From contig SECP01000030.1 in assembly GCA_004193285.1 (NCBI GenBank), positions 38,808 through 102,807 on the forward strand: a stretch of 64,000 nt of DNA. Reading direction: 5' to 3'. The first letter of the stretch is position 1; every line of letters starts with the position of its first letter. This DNA comes from Myxococcales bacterium (GTDB lineage: Bacteria; Myxococcota_A; Polyangia; Polyangiales; Polyangiaceae). The position numbers and the translations under genes were made by a program. Below, piece by piece: positions 1 to 7,448 of the stretch. Below the pieces are notes generated by a model that saw only the letters and a list, made by a program, of their open reading frames with translations, did not search any database and had not been told where the DNA came from.

Positions 1-48
1 CGAGCTCGATAAAAGCAGCAGCGCCGCCAGGCTTCGGAGGGACGACAT
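1..48 (-). CDS. Partial secreted protein, signal peptide only
   Basis: Reading leftwards from an ATG at 48-46 there is an open frame that runs off the left edge. Its 16 visible residues begin MSSLRS and continue into a Leu/Ala-rich core, which looks like the start of a signal peptide or lipoprotein leader. A TACCCT hexamer lies 4 nt upstream of the ATG, resembling the promoter pattern seen elsewhere in the window. The gene would be divergent from the kinase gene to its right. Nothing about function can be said from so little sequence. Confidence 0.45.
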   Translation of the reverse strand, partial: MSSLRSLAALLLLSSS

Positions 49-177
49 CCGCAGGGTAACAGCAAGAGCCGCGCCGTCGGCCGATGCCCCGCGGCCTCGC
101 AAATGCGCTGGACGCAGCGCGACACTTGGCACACCCCTGGCACAACGCCGGGTGCTACCGTCACGCCGTCCCTCGCA

Positions 178-1836
178 ATGAAGTCCTTGTCTCCGCGCGA
201 TAGCTTGCAAGCGCTACCGCCTTTGCGTGCAGTTCCGAGCGACAGCGAGGCGGACCGCCGGGTGATGGGTGAGCGAATTGCCTACTTTGGCGCGGTAGTG
301 GGCGCGCTTTCGCTGGCGTTTTACGCGTTCAACTGGCTGCTCAGCGTCCTCGTGAACCCGCACTGGTGGTACCAGCTGGTGCACCCGGCCACCTTCATGC
401 ACCTGGCCGCGTCGTGCGTGTTTTGGCTGCTTTGGCTGCTGTGCCGGAGCGGCGAAAGAAGCGCCGCCCAGCTGAACGTGCTCGACGTCGGCAGCCTGCT
501 GGCTGCGAGCGTCCTTTATGCGCTGATGATCGGGCTGGCGCCCGGGCGGGGCTTTCCGCAAGCGCTCATCTTGACGCTGATCCTGGTGACGACGCTCAGC
601 ACCCACGCCATCATCGTGCCGGCTACGGCGCGGCGCACGGCGTGGGTGAGCGCGCTCGCGGCCGCTCCGGTGCCGTTCACGACCTACGTCGTCACGTTGG
701 AGCAGCCGCCGAGCGAGCTCGTTCTGCGCACGTGGGGGCCGCTCGCGTCCGCGGCCTTCGTGGGCGCGTGGTGCTTGCTCGGCGTCGCCACGTGCTCGCT
801 GGCATCTCGCATCATTTACGGTTTGCAGGAGCAAGTCCGGGCGGCGACGGAGCTCGGCCAGTACACCTTGGAGGAGAAGATCGGCGAAGGGGGAATGGGC
901 GTGGTTTACCGCGCTCGTCACGCCTTGCTGCGGCGGCCGACCGCGATCAAGCTGCTCTCGCCAGAGCGTGCGGACGCGCGCCAAATCCGCCGCTTCGAGC
1001 GCGAGGTGCAGCTCACCAGCCTGCTCACCCACCCCAACACGATCGCCATCTACGACTTCGGGCGTACGCCGGACGGCGTCTTTTACTACGCCATGGAGCA
1101 CCTGGACGGCATCACGCTGGAAGACCTCGTCAATCACGACGGTCCGCAGCCGGCCGGTCGCGTGCGCGATATCCTGTTCCAAGCGTGCAGCGCGCTGGTG
1201 GAGGCGCACCAGCTCGGCCTCGTACACCGCGACATCAAGCCCGCCAACATCATGCTCTCTCGGCGCGGCGGGGTGCCCGATCACGTCAAGGTGCTGGACT
1301 TCGGCTTGGTAAAAGAGCTGTCCGAGCCGGACGCCACCGCCAACTCGCAACCGGCGCTGCTCGGCACGCCGCTCTACCTCGCGCCGGAAGCGATCACGAA
1401 TCCAGAAGCGGTCGGGCCGTGCGCCGATCTGTACGCGCTCGGCGCGGTCGGTTACCACTTGCTCACCGGTCACCCCGTCTTCGAGGGACAATCCATTGTG
1501 GAGGTGTGCTCGAAGCACCTCATGGCCGAGCCGGAGCCGCCCTCCCTCGATCCCCGGTTGGATGTGCCGGCCCCGCTGGAGCAGCTCATTTTGGCGTGCC
1601 TGGCGAAAGCGCCAGGGGGGCGCCCGAAGGACGCCGCGACCCTCCGCGACCTGCTGCTGCACTTGCCGCTTTCGGGCAGCTGGTCACCGGCGGACGCGCA
1701 GCGCTGGTGGGACAGCCGCGCGCCGGAGCTCCGGGCTCATATCGAACGAGAGCGAGGCGAGGCCAGCAACGGCGCTCCCGCGACCCTCGCCATCGATCTC
1801 AAAGCGCGCGCATTGCGCAGCCGCGCCACGCCGTAG
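178..1836 (+). CDS. Membrane Ser/Thr protein kinase
   Basis: A 552-residue eukaryote-like (Hanks-type) kinase with an unusual N-terminal membrane part. About six hydrophobic segments lie roughly at 33-59, 71-89, 105-121, 129-147, 156-172 and 189-209, followed directly by a kinase domain at about 229-500. The glycine loop is GEGGMGVVY, the ATP-binding lysine is in TAIKLL (about K258), the catalytic loop is HRDIKPANIML (about 350-360), the metal site is DFG (about 374), and GTPLYLAPE begins the activation-segment end. All key residues are present, so it should be active. It probably senses a membrane or extracytoplasmic signal and phosphorylates cytosolic proteins; substrate unknown. ATG 178 was chosen over an earlier in-frame ATG at 103, whose extension is Pro/Thr-rich and not domain-like. 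Confidence 0.9.
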   Translation: MKSLSPRDSLQALPPLRAVPSDSEADRRVMGERIAYFGAVVGALSLAFYAFNWLLSVLVNPHWWYQLVHPATFMHLAASCVFWLLWLLCRSGERSAAQLNVLDVGSLLAASVLYALMIGLAPGRGFPQALILTLILVTTLSTHAIIVPATARRTAWVSALAAAPVPFTTYVVTLEQPPSELVLRTWGPLASAAFVGAWCLLGVATCSLASRIIYGLQEQVRAATELGQYTLEEKIGEGGMGVVYRARHALLRRPTAIKLLSPERADARQIRRFEREVQLTSLLTHPNTIAIYDFGRTPDGVFYYAMEHLDGITLEDLVNHDGPQPAGRVRDILFQACSALVEAHQLGLVHRDIKPANIMLSRRGGVPDHVKVLDFGLVKELSEPDATANSQPALLGTPLYLAPEAITNPEAVGPCADLYALGAVGYHLLTGHPVFEGQSIVEVCSKHLMAEPEPPSLDPRLDVPAPLEQLILACLAKAPGGRPKDAATLRDLLLHLPLSGSWSPADAQRWWDSRAPELRAHIERERGEASNGAPATLAIDLKARALRSRATP

Positions 1837-1841
1837 TCGGC

Positions 1842-1847
1842 TACCCT
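1842..1847 (+). promoter_or_regulatory. TAnnnT -10-like element, 6 nt before GTG
   Basis: TACCCT is followed by 6 nt and the GTG start at 1854, with no Shine-Dalgarno sequence between. If it is a -10 element, the transcript would start at or next to the start codon. No clear -35 is seen. Confidence 0.4.
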
Positions 1848-1853
1848 CGGCGC

Positions 1854-2444
1854 GTGAGCGAATCGGAACCTCTGCTCCTCCACGAGACGGGCATCGCGCG
1901 GCTGGACGACGGCAGCGAGGCCGTCAACGTTGGCCCCATCGTGGCGGCCCTACGCTTCCTCACCGAAGGTCGCGGCGACGACCGCGGCGTGGACGAAACC
2001 GGCGCGCCCCTGCCAGACTTACTGAGCCTCGCGTTCGACGTCGTGAAGAGCATCATCCTCGGCGGCCGCCACGCGGACTACTTCCGCCAGGTGAAGCGCG
2101 AGCTGGACTCCCGCGCGGAAGGGGACACCTCGCTAGGCCTCGCGAAGCAAGCGGTTCGGCACACCATGCCCACGGCGGCGCTCAAGAAAGCAGGCGTGGA
2201 GCTGCAAGGAAGGGTGCGTAAGCTGGAGGAAGCGGTCAGCTCGGTGATGACCGAGCTGGCGGCGCTCACCGCCCCGCCGGAAAAGCCCGCCAAGCGCCCC
2301 CGCAAGCGAGTCAGCCGCCCCCGCGCCGCCGCGCCGACCCCCGAGCGGCTCACCAAGCCTGCCAAACGTAAGAAGCGCGCGACGCCGCCGAAGCCCGCGA
2401 AGAAAGCGCCGCCCTCCAAGAAGACACGCAAAAAGCGTCGCTGA
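1854..2444 (+). CDS. Hypothetical protein with histone-H1-like Lys/Pro/Ala tail
   Basis: A 196-residue protein starting at GTG 1854. The first 140 or so residues form a mostly helical acidic-to-neutral domain that I do not recognise. It includes a coiled-coil-like stretch around 110-140 (GRVRKLEEAVSSVMTEL). The last 55 residues are almost entirely K, R, P, A and S with PAKK-type repeats, like the C-terminal tails of bacterial histone-H1-like proteins and some polyhydroxyalkanoate-granule phasins. The N-terminal helix plus basic tail could bind nucleic acid or coat a polymer; this is inference from composition. It follows the kinase by 17 bp on the same strand and may share its transcript as well as having its own start. 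Confidence 0.75.
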   Translation: MSESEPLLLHETGIARLDDGSEAVNVGPIVAALRFLTEGRGDDRGVDETGAPLPDLLSLAFDVVKSIILGGRHADYFRQVKRELDSRAEGDTSLGLAKQAVRHTMPTAALKKAGVELQGRVRKLEEAVSSVMTELAALTAPPEKPAKRPRKRVSRPRAAAPTPERLTKPAKRKKRATPPKPAKKAPPSKKTRKKRR

Positions 2445-2471
2445 AGCCGGCCGCCGGCAGGCGCTCTCCCT

Positions 2472-2632
2472 GGCTCGAACCGTGCTTCGCATCCGAGGAC
2501 ACCGCCTTCGAAGTACCAGCGCGGCGCCAGGTCACTCCTGCGAGCAGGAGATTGGCGCCGGGAGCACTGCTCGCGGCTCGAACCGTTCCTCGGATCCGAA
2601 GACACCCCGTGCGAAGTACCAGCGGCGCGCTA
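2472..2632. repeat. Two imperfect direct repeats of about 58 bp
   Basis: Copy 1 (2472-2530) and copy 2 (2575-2632) share GGCTCGAACCGT, then TCCGA-GACACC, then CGAAGTACCAGCG with scattered substitutions. The period is 103 bp. The reading frames of the two copies do not agree on either strand, so the repeat is probably not protein-coding. Confidence 0.7.
2523..2559. other. Two-part hairpin in intergenic repeat region
   Basis: GGCGCCA (2523-2529) pairs with TGGCGCC (2553-2559). Inside it CTCCTG (2535-2540) pairs with CAGGAG (2545-2550) around a CGAG tetraloop. There is no T-run after it, so it is not a standard intrinsic terminator. Confidence 0.6.
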
Positions 2633-3011
2633 GCGCACGTCTGCGCGAGCCCGGACGAAGTGCTCATGGATGCCGGAGCGAGTCAGCTCGAGGTGCGCGC
2701 TGCCCCGCAAGATGCCGGGGGCCGGATCACGGCCGGCGTGGGCCTCGTCGCGCCGGCTCCCGGCGTGTACTTCACCGCACCGAGCGGGTCCAAACCGAGC
2801 TTCGGTCGGACTGCGTGCGTTCGGAGGCGCACGGCCGGGACCCGCCGCCGCTGGGCGTGAACGCGTCCTTCCGAGCGAGTACTTTGCCTCGCGAGGTGGG
2901 GCGAGGCAGTGCGGCCTGCTGCCGGCACGGAAGTTTCTGCAAGCGAGCTGCGTCGCGGCAGCCCCATTTCGTCGGCGACGATAGAATCGCGGGGGGCACG
3001 GCCGATTGAGT

Positions 3012-3017
3012 TAGCCT
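3012..3017 (+). promoter_or_regulatory. TAnnnT -10-like element, 6 nt before ATG
   Basis: TAGCCT is followed by ACCCGC and the ATG at 3024. No Shine-Dalgarno sequence is present. A leaderless start for the MscS-MgtE operon is likely if this is the -10. A second -10-like hexamer, TAGAAT, lies at 2982-2987. Confidence 0.45.
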
Positions 3018-3023
3018 ACCCGC

Positions 3024-3851
3024 ATGGATGGACGTGCCTGGCTCGAGGTGGCGAAGCCGCTAGCGGATCGGATAGCGCAGGCGACCGGTTTGACGCGGAG
3101 CACGATCGTGGCGGCGCTGATTCTGCTGCTCGGGCTGATCGCGGCCGCGGTGCTCGGGAGGCTCGCGCGGCGGCTCGTGGCGAGGAGCGCGCGCTGGCTG
3201 GGTAGCTGGCAACCCGGCGCGGTGAGCGTGCCTCAGCTGGACCGCGTGGAGAGGGCGGTGGGCAGCGCGGTGTACTGGCTGGTGGTGGTGTTCGCGGTGA
3301 TGGCCGCGACGGAGACGCTCGGCTTGCCGGTGGTGACGGCGTGGCTGTCCGGCGTGGCCACGTTCTTGCCGCGAGTGGCGGTAGCGATCGTGATCGTGGC
3401 GCTCGGCACGGTGGCGGCGCGCATCACCCGGCACGTGGTGACGAGCACCGCGAGCGGCGCGAACGTGAGCTCGGCGGAGCGGTTGGGGCGAGTGACCGAG
3501 CTGGCGTTGCTGCTCGGCACCGCCCTCGTCGCCATCGAGCAGCTGGGCATCGAAATCTCGTTTTTGAAGGCGACGCTGCTCATCTTGTTCGGCGGGCTGC
3601 TCCTCGGCGCGGCCCTGGCCTTCGGCATCGGCGGTCGCGATTTGGTGGCGAACATCCTCTCGGCCCACTATGTCCACCGGCTGTACCAGGTGGGGCAAGT
3701 GGTGCGCATCGACGGAGTGGAGGGGCGCATCGTGCGCATCGCGGAGACCTCCGTAATTTTGGAGTGCGCGGATGGGGACGTGTCGATACCGGCGCGGGTG
3801 TTCGCAGACTCTCGCTCGACGCTCGTGGTGCGCAAAGGAGGCGGACCGTGA
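3024..3851 (+). CDS. MscS-family mechanosensitive channel protein
   Basis: A 275-residue inner-membrane protein of the small MscS superfamily. Hydrophobic helices lie roughly at 28-46, 76-97, 105-130, 158-175 and 180-205. They are followed by the conserved MscS junction GGRDLVANILSAHYVHRLYQ and a short beta-domain containing GQVVRIDGVEGRIVRI. It lacks the large cytoplasmic cage of E. coli MscS, so it resembles the TM-helix/MscS-beta type. It probably forms an ion channel opened by membrane tension or ligand. Its stop overlaps the next start by 4 bp (GTGA), so it is co-translated with two MgtE-type genes. This suggests a role in divalent cation or osmotic balance. Confidence 0.85.
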   Translation: MDGRAWLEVAKPLADRIAQATGLTRSTIVAALILLLGLIAAAVLGRLARRLVARSARWLGSWQPGAVSVPQLDRVERAVGSAVYWLVVVFAVMAATETLGLPVVTAWLSGVATFLPRVAVAIVIVALGTVAARITRHVVTSTASGANVSSAERLGRVTELALLLGTALVAIEQLGIEISFLKATLLILFGGLLLGAALAFGIGGRDLVANILSAHYVHRLYQVGQVVRIDGVEGRIVRIAETSVILECADGDVSIPARVFADSRSTLVVRKGGGP

Positions 3852-4747
3852 GCGCCGAGGTGATGCTGGTGCGCGCCTACGCCAGCGCTCACCCCGAGGA
3901 GGTAGCGCGCTTCATCGAGCGGCTGCCACCGGAGGAGGGCGCGGAGGTGCTGACGACGCTCGACCCCGAGGTCGCGGCGGAGGTGTTGTCCCACGCAGTG
4001 CCGCTCATCGGCTCGAGCGCGCTCGCCAAGCTCGGGGGCGAAGCGGCCGCTCACGTGCTGGAGGCGTGCCACCCGAGCTTGGCGGCCGGCCTCTTGTTTC
4101 GCCTCGCGCACTCCACCCGCGCGCGCTTGCTGGAGGGCATCGCTCCTGCGCGCGCCGAGGAGCTACGACGCATGACCGAGTATGGCCCGCGCCGCGCCGG
4201 GGGTCGTTTGGACCCGCGTGCGCCGGCGGTGCCGGAGACGCTCTCGGTCGCGGAGGTGCTGGAACGGCTGCGCGCCGCGCCGGCGGGGGTCATGCACTAT
4301 GTTTACTCCATCGATACGGAGCGGCGCCTGACTGGCGTCGTGAACATGCGCGAGCTGATGCTCGCGGCGCCAGAAGCGCCCCTGAGCACGATCGTGACGC
4401 GCGACCCGGAGGTGCTGTTCGCGCACGATCCGCTCGAGGTGGTCGCGCGGCACGCGGCGTGGAAGCGCAGCCACGCGCTGCCGGTCGTGGATCGGGAACG
4501 ACGCTTGCTCGGCGCGCTCCGCTACTCCACGTTCCGAGCCATCGAGACCGAGCTGGGCCAAGCTGCGGCCGGGCCGGATACGGATCAAACTGCCTCCGCG
4601 CTCGCGGAGCTGTGCGCGGTCGGCGCCTCCGCGATGGCGCGCTTCATCGGCGCCGCGTTCGCGCTGGACCCGATTGGACCCGAGCGCCGCTCCGAGCCAC
4701 CGCCGCCCAGCATCCGGCGCAGCGTGCTTCCGGGAGGGATGCCGTGA
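3848..4747 (+). CDS. Soluble MgtE N-domain/CBS protein
   Basis: This 299-residue protein starts at GTG 3848, overlapping the upstream stop by 4 bp. It contains an MgtE N-terminal superhelical domain (about 5-130, with the typical HPEEVARFIERLPPEEGAEV repeat style) and a CBS pair (about 140-240, including GVVNMRELM and HALPVVDRERRLLGAL). It has no membrane segment, so it cannot be a transporter itself. MgtE gates its pore by Mg2+ binding between the N and CBS domains, so this free-standing copy could act as a regulatory subunit of the MgtE encoded next, with which it again overlaps by 4 bp. The regulatory role is inference. Confidence 0.85.
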   Translation: MSAEVMLVRAYASAHPEEVARFIERLPPEEGAEVLTTLDPEVAAEVLSHAVPLIGSSALAKLGGEAAAHVLEACHPSLAAGLLFRLAHSTRARLLEGIAPARAEELRRMTEYGPRRAGGRLDPRAPAVPETLSVAEVLERLRAAPAGVMHYVYSIDTERRLTGVVNMRELMLAAPEAPLSTIVTRDPEVLFAHDPLEVVARHAAWKRSHALPVVDRERRLLGALRYSTFRAIETELGQAAAGPDTDQTASALAELCAVGASAMARFIGAAFALDPIGPERRSEPPPPSIRRSVLPGGMP

Positions 4748-6048
4748 GCGCGGTCGCCGACCTCGCCCTCGCTTTCTTGAGCCAGCACCCCACCGAGTCC
4801 GGAGCGGTGCTCGAGCAGCTGGATCCGGATGAAGCCGCGGCCGCCTTGTTACCGCTGGACGTGCAGCGCGGAGCGAGCGTGCTAACGCGAATGAACGTGG
4901 ACGCGGCGGCAAGAGCGCTGCGCTGCATGGACGAATCGTGGGCCCGGGAGACGCTCATCGCGGCCGACTTCGTGCAAGCCGCCCGCTGGCTGTCGCAGCT
5001 GGATGAAGCGCAGAGCGCACGCCTGCTGGCGGCGCTACCGGCGCTCAGCCAGCGCAACATCAAGGAGGCGCTGGAGTTCCCGCCCGGTACGGCGGGGCGG
5101 CTGATGGATCCGCGCGTCACCATCTTTCGGGAGGATACGACGGTCGACGAGGCGCTGCTGCGCATCCGCAAGTCCAAGAACCGTAAGATCACGGACGTGG
5201 TGCTGGCGGACGACGAAGGCAAGCTGAGCGGCGTCGTCTCGCTCCAGAGCCTGGTCGGCGCGCCCGACACCGCGGCGATGGGGAGCCTCGCGGACCGCGA
5301 TCGCCCCGTCGTGAGCCCCATGGCCTCGCGTGACGAGATCGTGGACCTGCTGAATCGACACGCGCTGACCAGCTTGCCGGTCGTGGATCTGGACGGCCAG
5401 ATCATCGGCATTTTACCTTACGATACGCTCGTGCGCGCCGCTCAGTACGCGGCCACGGACGACCTTCAGCAGATGGTGGGCGCAGGCAAGGACGAACGCG
5501 CGCTCTCCAAGCCGCTGTTCACGGTGAAGAGCCGGCTCCCGTGGCTCTTGATCAACCTGGTGACGGGCTTCACGGCCGCGTCCGTGGTCGGCCTGTTCGA
5601 CGCGACCATCGCGCAGTTCACCGCGCTCGCGGTGCTGATGCCCGTGGTGGCGGGGCAAGCCGGTAACACGGGCGCGCAGGCGCTGGCGGTGACGAGCCGA
5701 GGCCTTGCGCTGCGGGAGATTCGCGTTGGGCACTGGTGGCGCGTCTGCCGAAAGGAAGCCTTGGCCGCATTCGTGAATGGCGCCTCGGTGGCGGTCGTCA
5801 CCGCGCTGTGCACCGCGCTGTGGAGCAAGAGCCCCGGGCTGGCGCTCATCATCGGTGTCTCGATGATTTGCTCGATGGTGATAGCGGCGATCGCCGGCTG
5901 TTCGGTGCCGATCGTGCTCACCGCGCTCAAGCGCGACCCCGCCACTGCTTCTTCCATCATCCTGACCACGGTGACGGACGTGAGCGGCTTCTTCAGCTTC
6001 CTCGGGCTCGCGACGCTCCTCTCGCGGCTCCTGGTGGGCCTGCGCTGA
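4744..6048 (+). CDS. mgtE: MgtE-family magnesium transporter
   Basis: A 434-residue protein starting at GTG 4744 in a GTGA overlap with the preceding gene. In order it has an MgtE N-domain (about 1-115), two CBS motifs (about 125-245, including TSLPVVDLDGQIIGILPYD), and a five-helix membrane domain (about 270-434). The pore signature PVVAGQAGNTGAQALAVTSR and the later DPATASSIILTTVTDVSGFF match MgtE, where the acidic residue of the latter motif lies in the Mg2+ path. Length is near the family norm of about 450. It imports Mg2+ (possibly Co2+) down the membrane potential and closes when cytosolic Mg2+ is high. It ends the three-gene operon and is convergent with the next gene. Confidence 0.92.
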   Translation: MSAVADLALAFLSQHPTESGAVLEQLDPDEAAAALLPLDVQRGASVLTRMNVDAAARALRCMDESWARETLIAADFVQAARWLSQLDEAQSARLLAALPALSQRNIKEALEFPPGTAGRLMDPRVTIFREDTTVDEALLRIRKSKNRKITDVVLADDEGKLSGVVSLQSLVGAPDTAAMGSLADRDRPVVSPMASRDEIVDLLNRHALTSLPVVDLDGQIIGILPYDTLVRAAQYAATDDLQQMVGAGKDERALSKPLFTVKSRLPWLLINLVTGFTAASVVGLFDATIAQFTALAVLMPVVAGQAGNTGAQALAVTSRGLALREIRVGHWWRVCRKEALAAFVNGASVAVVTALCTALWSKSPGLALIIGVSMICSMVIAAIAGCSVPIVLTALKRDPATASSIILTTVTDVSGFFSFLGLATLLSRLLVGLR

Positions 6049-6051
6049 AGC

Positions 6052-7095
6052 TCAACCCACGAGCAACGACAGCCGCACGATGATGTCGATGACGGGGCCC
6101 ATGTCCGGCGATTTGCGGAGCTGCGCCGTGAGCTCGTCGAGCTCGCCGTCCAGCCCGGCCAGGCGCTCCAGCTTCAGCAGCCAGTCTTCGCGCTCACGCG
6201 TGGTGTCCCCCACCAGCTCGCGGATGAGGCGGAGGTCGTGCGCCCGCAGCTCTTGGCGGCGGTTGATGTCCTTCAACAGATCCGCGCAGGTGAAGAGGTC
6301 TTCCAGCAACTGGACGCCGGCCTGCGTGGGTTTACCGGCGTGGGCCCAGTCCAGCAGGCGGTCGCGCTGGTGCAGCAGCAGCGTACGGTCCGACAAGCGA
6401 ACCGAGTGATAGTGCGGGGAGGCCGCGATGGTGGCGAGCCCGCCGGCCGCGTAGCGAAGCGCGGTGAGCACCGCCTCGCGGCTGTCGTTTTCCGGACGCC
6501 GGAGCGCGCGGCGAAAGGAGACGTAAAGGCGGCGAACCGCTAGCGCTGATTCGAGCTCGGCCCCGAGGCGGCGACGCAGCGGCTCGGTCCCTTGCAGCGA
6601 TGCGCCGCGCAGCCTTTCGGCGCCCGCCATCACCGCGTACAGCACGCGGTGCAGCTTGCGGATCGCGCTCTCGGCCGCGATGGAGCGGGCCTCGAGACCT
6701 GCCGCGCCTTGCAGGGTGCGGAGCGCGCGGCCCAGCTCGAAGCTCGCGACGAAGCAGACGTCCTCGATGCGCGAGGGCTGCACCTCGACCGGGGGACGGA
6801 AGCCGACCCACGTCTGGGGCTCCTCGTCCGCGAAATCGTCGTCGACTTCATCGGCGGTGGCGCTCTTCTCCAGGTCCTCCAGCGTCGCCAGGACGTCCGC
6901 GAGCAGCTCGGCCACCTCCGTGGTGAGCGCGGCGACGGTGGCTTCGTCCGCCGCCTCGATGCGCTGGCTGTCTAGCGCGGTGAGTCTCCCAGTGACCTTG
7001 CCCAACGCTGCGAACAGCTCGGGGCTGGTTCGTATCTCGCTGTCGGCGGATGGCGTGCCCATGATGAGTTTCAGTGCGGTCATGCGCGAGCCCAT
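6052..7095 (-). CDS. Hypothetical helical protein
   Basis: A 347-residue protein that I do not recognise. It is soluble, predicted almost wholly helical and rich in Leu, Ala, Arg and Glu, with an acidic patch around 85-95 (DEVDDDFADEEP). There is no signal peptide, no membrane segment and no obvious catalytic motif. ATG 7095 (MGSRM) is used here, but ATG 7083 (MTALK) is an equally possible start. The gene stops 3 bp from the convergent mgtE gene. Codon use matches the neighbours, so it looks like a resident gene. Confidence 0.7.
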   Translation of the reverse strand: MGSRMTALKLIMGTPSADSEIRTSPELFAALGKVTGRLTALDSQRIEAADEATVAALTTEVAELLADVLATLEDLEKSATADEVDDDFADEEPQTWVGFRPPVEVQPSRIEDVCFVASFELGRALRTLQGAAGLEARSIAAESAIRKLHRVLYAVMAGAERLRGASLQGTEPLRRRLGAELESALAVRRLYVSFRRALRRPENDSREAVLTALRYAAGGLATIAASPHYHSVRLSDRTLLLHQRDRLLDWAHAGKPTQAGVQLLEDLFTCADLLKDINRRQELRAHDLRLIRELVGDTTREREDWLLKLERLAGLDGELDELTAQLRKSPDMGPVIDIIVRLSLLVG

Positions 7096-7448
7096 CGCCT
7101 AACCGACCCCAGCGCGAAGACTACGGCAAAGCGGCTCCGCGTCGTGCCGAGGAAAGAGGGGAATTGGTTCGTCAACATGCTGCTGCTTTACGTCTACGAG
7201 TCAGCGCCACTGCCGGATCTGGCTCGCTTCGGAGATTCGGCTTCGCGCCTCATGCTGCAACGCGCAGGCCAGTGCCGTGGCCGACGCGTTTGGCACGAAA
7301 TGAGCCGGTTTCCTGAGACTCGGTTCCACCGCCGCCGTAAGCCGCGAGTGACGTCTCAGCTGGCGACGTTGCGTTCGCTCTCGGCCTTCTCCGGTTGAGA
7401 ATGGCGTGGTGCTCCCACCTGCTCAGGCGGGCGGTGGAGCGCGGCGCT
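7096..7448. other. Intergenic region, no gene seen
   Basis: 353 bp between two minus-strand genes. A plus-strand frame at 7144-7398 has atypical composition and no start signal, so it is not accepted. A 7-bp inverted repeat CTGAGAC (7313-7319)/GTCTCAG (7353-7359) is the only structure I noted. Confidence 0.5.

Larger units (their letters stand above)
2445..3023. other. Long intergenic region with repeats and hairpins
   Basis: This 579-bp stretch has no ORF I accept. It holds two diverged copies of a roughly 58-bp direct repeat (2472-2530 and 2575-2632). Each copy is followed by a hairpin: 2523-2559 after copy 1, and a 9-bp stem with one mismatch at about 2634-2655 after copy 2. Further on, CCGA-gct-TCGG lies inside a longer arm pairing GCGGGTCC near 2785 with GGACCCGC near 2839. 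A perfect 8-bp stem TGCCTCGC/GCGAGGCA lies at 2885-2892/2901-2908. The hexamer AAGTAC or its complement recurs near several of these. It could be a structured RNA or a decayed mobile repeat. Confidence 0.6.

Noticed and set aside
121..177. Possible sigma-54 promoter (TGGCAC words) before the membrane kinase
   Set aside because: GG and GC dinucleotides do not fall at the required 10-nt spacing.
214..1662. 482-codon minus-strand ORF opposite the kinase
   Set aside because: The plus strand encodes a complete kinase domain. The antisense product is Arg/His/Gln-rich low-complexity sequence typical of reverse frames in GC-rich DNA.
2472..2632. GGTTCGAGCC words resembling a tRNA T-arm on the minus strand
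   Set aside because: No acceptor stem, D-arm or anticodon arm can be built around either copy.
2895..3009. Short GTG-started frame 10 nt after TACTTT
   Set aside because: The 37-residue product is low complexity and the spacing is at the edge of the pattern. It also lies within the hairpin-rich region.
7144..7398. 84-codon plus-strand ORF in the intergenic region
   Set aside because: No Shine-Dalgarno or TAnnnT box, no domain, and composition unlike the neighbours.
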